Of a stretch of 64,000 nucleotides of DNA, positions 60,526-64,000 are shown piece after piece. How positions within the stretch are numbered: position 1 is the first letter of the stretch; every line of letters begins with the position of its first letter. A program made the position numbers and the translations under genes. The notes below the pieces were generated by a model, which saw only the letters and a program-made list of their open reading frames with translations, made no database searches and was not told the DNA's origin. Source of the DNA: Lycorma delicatula (taxonomy: Eukaryota > Arthropoda > Insecta > Hemiptera > Fulgoridae); the NCBI RefSeq assembly GCF_047948215.1, contig NC_134457.1:89924898-89988897 (forward strand), written 5' to 3'.

Positions 60526-63500
60526 ATTCATATTATTCAAGTAGGCAAGTATTAGAATATTTAAAACAAATTGTTACAGGCTAACGATATAAATGGGATA
60601 TTTAAATGAAAGAGTTGGGACTAGAAAGAGAATCATGTAAAGCTGCATGAAACCATTCAAATCATTGTATTCATATTATTCAAGTAGGCAAGTTTTAGAA
60701 TATTTAAAACAAATTGTTACAGGCAAAGATATAAATGGGTTAATTAAATAAAAGAGTTGGGACTAGAAAGAGAATCTTGTAAAGCTGCATGAAACCATTT
60801 AAATGATTGAATTCCTATTATTCAAGTAGGCAAGTTTTAGAATATTTAAAACAAATTCTTACAGGCTACTGATATAAATGGGTTAGTTAAATGAAAGGGT
60901 TCGGACTAGAAAGAGAATATTGCAAAGCTGCATGAAATCATTCAAATGATTGACTTCATATTATTCAAGTAGGCAAGTTTTAGAATATTTAAAACAAATT
61001 GTTACAGGCTATAATTATGTTAGTTAAATGAAAGAGTTCGGACTAGAAAGAGAATCTTGTAAAGCTGCATGAAACCATTCAAATGATTGAATTCATATTA
61101 TTCAACTAGGCAAGTTTTAGAATATTTAAAACAAATTGTTACAGGCAAAGATATAAATGGGTTAATTAAATAAAAGAGTTGGGACTAGAAAGAGAATCTT
61201 GTAAAGCTGCATGAAACCATTCAAATGATTGAATTCCTATTATTCAAGTAGGCAAGTTTTAGAATATTTAAAACAAATTCTTACATGCTAAAGATATAAA
61301 TAGGTTTATTAAATGAAATTGTGGGGACTAGAAAGAGAATCTTGTAAAGCTGCATGAAACCATTCAAATGATTGAATTCATATTATTCAAGTAGGCAAGT
61401 TTTAGAATATTTAAAACAAATTGTTACAGGCTACTGATATAAATGGGTTAGTTAAATGAAAGGGTTCGGACTAGAAAGAGAATATTGCAAAGCTGCATGA
61501 AATCATTCAAATGATTGACTTCATATTATTCAAGTAGGCAAGTTTTAGAATATTTAAAACAAATTGTTACAGGCTAATGATATAATTAAGTTAGATAAAT
61601 GAAAGAGTTGGGATTAGAAAGTGAATCTTGTAAAGCTGCATGAAACCATTCAAATGATTGAATTCATATTATTCAAGTAGGCAAGTTTTAGAATATTTAA
61701 AACAAATTGTTACAGGCAAAGATATAAATGGGTTAATTAAATGAAAGTGTTGGGACTAGAAAGAGAATATTGCAAAGCTGCATGAAATCATTCAAATGAT
61801 TGTAATCATATTATTCAAGTAGGCAAGTTTTAGAATATTAAAAACAAATTCTTACAGGCTAATGATATAAATAAGTTAATTAAATGAAAGTGTTGGGACT
61901 AGAAAGAGAATCTTGTAAAGCTGCATGAAACCTTTCAAATGATTGAATTCATATTATTCAAGTTGGCAAGTTTTCAAATATTTAAAACAAATTGTTACAG
62001 GCAAAGATATAAATGGGTTAATTAAATAAAAGAGTTGGGACTAGAAAGAGAATCTTGTAAAGCTGCATGAAACCATTCAAATGATTGAATTCCTATTATT
62101 CAAGTAGGCAAGTTTTAGAATATTTAAAACAAATTGTTACAGGCTAACGATATACATGGGATATTTAAATGAAAGAGTTGGGACTAGAAAGAGAATCTTG
62201 TAAAGGTGCATGAAACCATTCAAATGATTGTATTCATATTATTCAAGTAGGCAAGTTTTAGAATATTTAAAACAAATTCTTACAGGTTAATGATATAAAT
62301 AAGTTAATTAAACGAAAGTGTTGGGACTAGAAAGAGAATCTTGTAAAGCTGCATGAAACCATTCAAATGATTGAATTCATATTATTCAAGTAGGCAAGTT
62401 TTAGAATATTTAAAAAAAATTGTTACAGGCAAAGATAAAAATGGGTTAATTAAATGAAAGGGTTGGGACTAGAAAGAGAATCTTGTAAAGCTGCATGAAA
62501 CCTTTCAAATGATTGAATTCATATTATTCAAGTTGGCAAGTTTTAGAATATTTAAAACAAATTCTTACAGGCTAATGATATAAATAGGTTTATTAAATGA
62601 AAGTGTTGGGACTAGAAAGAGAATATTGCAAAGCTGCATGAAATCATTCAAATGATTGTAATCATATTATTCAAGTAGGCAAGTTTTAGAATATTAAAAA
62701 CAAATTCTTACAGGCTAATGATATAAATAAGTTAATTAAATGAAAGTGTTGGGACTAGAAAGAGAATCTTGTAAAGCTGCATGAAACCATTCAAATGATT
62801 GAATTCATATTATTCAAGTAGGCAAGTTTTAGAATATTTAAAACAAATTGTTACAGGCAAAGATAAAAATGGGTTAATTAAATGAAAGGTTTGGGACTAG
62901 AAACAGAATATTGTAAAGCTGAATGAAATCATTCAAATGATTGAATTCATATAATTGAAGTAGGCAAGTTATAGAATATTTAAAACAAATTGTTACACGC
63001 TTAACATATAAATGGGAAAATTAAATGAAAGAGTTGGGACTAGAAAGAGAATCTTTTAAAGCAGCATGAAACCATTCAAATGATTAAATTCCTATTATTC
63101 AAGTAGGCAAGTTTTAGAATATTTAAAACAAATTCTTACAGGCTAATGATATAAATAGGTTTATTAAATGAAAGTGTTGGGACTAGAAAGAGAATAATGC
63201 AAAGCTGCATGAAATCATTCAAATAATTGTAATCATATTATTCAAGTAGGCAAGTTTTAGAATATTAAAAACAAATTCTTACAGGCTAATGATATAAATA
63301 AGTTAATTAAATGCAAGTGTTGGGACTAGAAAGAGAATCTTGTAAAGCTGCATGAAACCTTTCAAATGATTGAATTCATATTATTCAAGTTGGCAAGTTT
63401 TACAATATTTAAAACAAATTGTTACAGGCAAAGATATAAATGGGTTAATTAAATAAAAGAGTTGGGACTAGAAAGAGAATCTTGTAAAGCTGCATGAAAC

Positions 63501-64000
63501 CATTCAAATGATTGAATTCCTATTATTCAAGTAGGCAAGTTTTAGAATATTTAAAACAAATTCTTACAGGCAAATGATATAAATAGGTTTATTAAATGAA
63601 ATTGTTGGGACTAGAAAGAGAATCTTGTAAAGCTGCATGAAACCATTCAAATGATTGAATTCATATTATTCAAGTAGGCAAGTTTTAGAATATTTAAAAC
63701 AAATTGTTACAGGCTAACGATATAAATGGGATAATTAAATGAAAGAGTTGGGACTAGAAAGAGAATCTTGTAAAGCTACATGAAACCATTCAAATGATAG
63801 AATTGATATTATTCAAGTAGGCAAGTTTTAGAATATTAAAAACAAATTCTTACAGGCTTATGATATAAATAATTTAATTAAATGAAAGAGTTGGGACTAG
63901 AAAGAGAATCTTGTAAAGCTGCATGAAACCATTCAAATGATTGTATTCATATTATTCAAGTAGGCAAGTTTTAGAATATTTAAAACAAATTGTTACAGGC
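60526..64000. repeat. 7,855-bp 55-mer HOR, copy 2 (cut by window end)
   Basis: It matches 52671-56145 monomer for monomer. The offset is 7,855 up to 61010, 7,849 after a 6-bp deletion in this copy, and 7,848 after the one-base insertion in copy 1. Shared rare markers: CATGCTAAAGAT, GTTTTCAAATATTT, GCTGAATGAAATC, ATAATTGAAG, AAAGCAGCATG, CAAATAATTG and AAATGCAAGTG. Private changes include AAAGGTGCATG near 62205; copy 1 has AATGGTTGAATTC near 54518. The junction falls in the monomer at 60413, between 60526 and the next diagnostic site. Confidence 0.92.
60984..61120 (+). repeat. Shortened M monomer, 137 bp (6-bp deletion)
   Basis: Sequence reads CAGGCTATAATTATGTTAG, while the counterpart at 53129 reads CAGGCTAATGATATAATTATG. 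Six bases (AATGAT or an equivalent alignment) are missing after 61006. It is the largest length change within a monomer that I found in the window. The ATAAT/ATGATAT context suggests slippage between short AT repeats. Confidence 0.93.

Larger units (their letters stand above)
1..64000. repeat. Continuous 143-bp AT-rich satellite array, about 448 monomers
   Basis: Every base belongs to a head-to-tail array of one monomer. Using the AATATT anchor as position 1, starts fall at 1, 144, 287, 430, 573, 716, 858, 1001 and so on to 63975: 448 complete monomers and a 26-bp partial one. The spacing is 143 bp, or 142 bp in variants carrying CAGGCAAAGAT or CAGGCAATGAT. A typical monomer has 38 G/C in 143 bases (about 27% GC), with more G than C on the plus strand. 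Nearly invariant segments include GGGACTAGAAAGAGAAT, AGCTGCATGAAA and CAAGTAGGCAAGTTTTAGAA. No inverted block, unique spacer or inserted element was seen. The array is non-coding: in a typical monomer (for example 144-286) stops TAG at 210, TAA at 226 and TGA at 236 close all three forward frames, and TCA/TTA triplets in the hairpin region close the reverse frames. A centromeric or heterochromatic role is inference from the family type, not shown by the sequence. Confidence 0.99.

Noticed and set aside
1..64000. CRISPR-like regular repetition
   Set aside because: The 143-bp unit repeats in full, with no alternation of a short constant repeat and unique spacers, and no cas genes. This is satellite DNA.
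1..64000. Protein-coding genes or a repeat protein
   Set aside because: 143 bp is not a multiple of three, and stops fall in all three forward frames within 29 bases of a typical monomer (for example 210, 226, 236); the reverse frames are closed by TCA and TTA triplets. Short chance ORFs were not reported.
1..64000. Satellite of a specific beetle (about 142 bp, EcoRI-cut) or poplar-type plant (about 145 bp)
   Set aside because: Length, AT richness and the GAATTC site are suggestive only. I do not remember those consensus sequences well enough to match them, and the tenebrionid one is reported as far more uniform. Species left open.
1..64000. Telomeric or subtelomeric repeats
   Set aside because: No run of TTAGGG, TTTAGGG, TTAGG or similar units was seen anywhere.
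1..64000. tRNA, 5S rRNA or SINE-derived origin of the monomer
   Set aside because: No recognisable A-box/B-box pair or cloverleaf was found; the sequence is too AT-rich and none of the conserved blocks resembles a Pol III promoter.

Overview
The whole 64,000-base window is one uninterrupted block of tandemly repeated satellite DNA. The monomer is 143 bp (142 bp in the F, H and Hk variants). From the recurring AATATT anchor I parsed 448 complete monomers in one orientation, plus a 26-bp partial one at 63975-64000 (mean 142.8 bp). A typical monomer is about 73% A+T with very few CpG. I saw no gene, RNA gene, transposon, CRISPR array or unique sequence. Typical monomers carry stop codons in all six frames, and 143 is not a multiple of 3. 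Such an array points to constitutive heterochromatin of a eukaryote, possibly centromeric or pericentromeric. The species cannot be read from the sequence. Some plants and darkling beetles have AT-rich satellites of about 142-147 bp, but I cannot confirm a match.

The monomers fall into recognisable families, here named A to O (D', D'', E1, E2, E*, Hk and J' are sub-variants). One reference monomer per family is annotated. Families follow a grammar: G is usually followed by D, D by E, F and Hk by G, and L by M. This gives higher-order repeats (HORs) at several nested scales: 143 bp (one doubled G), 429 bp (3-mer), 571 bp (4-mer), 2,143 bp (15-mer), 3,427 bp (24-mer), 5,998 bp (42-mer) and 7,855 bp (55-mer).

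Layout. 1-1427: A-B-C-D-E-H-I mixed order, related to 6712 onward. 1428-2569: two L-M-H-I 4-mers. 2570-4141: mixed, with L-M-N-O. 4142-6425: four G-D-E-(F/H) 4-mers. 6426-16322: mosaic of the same families, including a F-G-D''-E*-M-N-O-G cassette and a doubled G. 16323-20608: two 15-mers. 18466-26281: two and a part 24-mers. 23039-35034: two nearly identical 42-mers. 35035-46557 and 46558-52670: older mosaics with the cassette, 3-mer duplications and many hybrid monomers. 52671-60525 and 60526-64000: a 55-mer and the first 3.5 kb of its second copy, cut by the window edge.

The nested units and hybrid monomers at their junctions look like the product of repeated unequal exchange or replication slippage between in-register monomers. 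The newest event appears to be the 5,998-bp duplication. I found no sign of a new coding or defence system; what is notable is the layered HOR architecture, competing hairpin-forming repeats in each monomer, and length-altered monomers.
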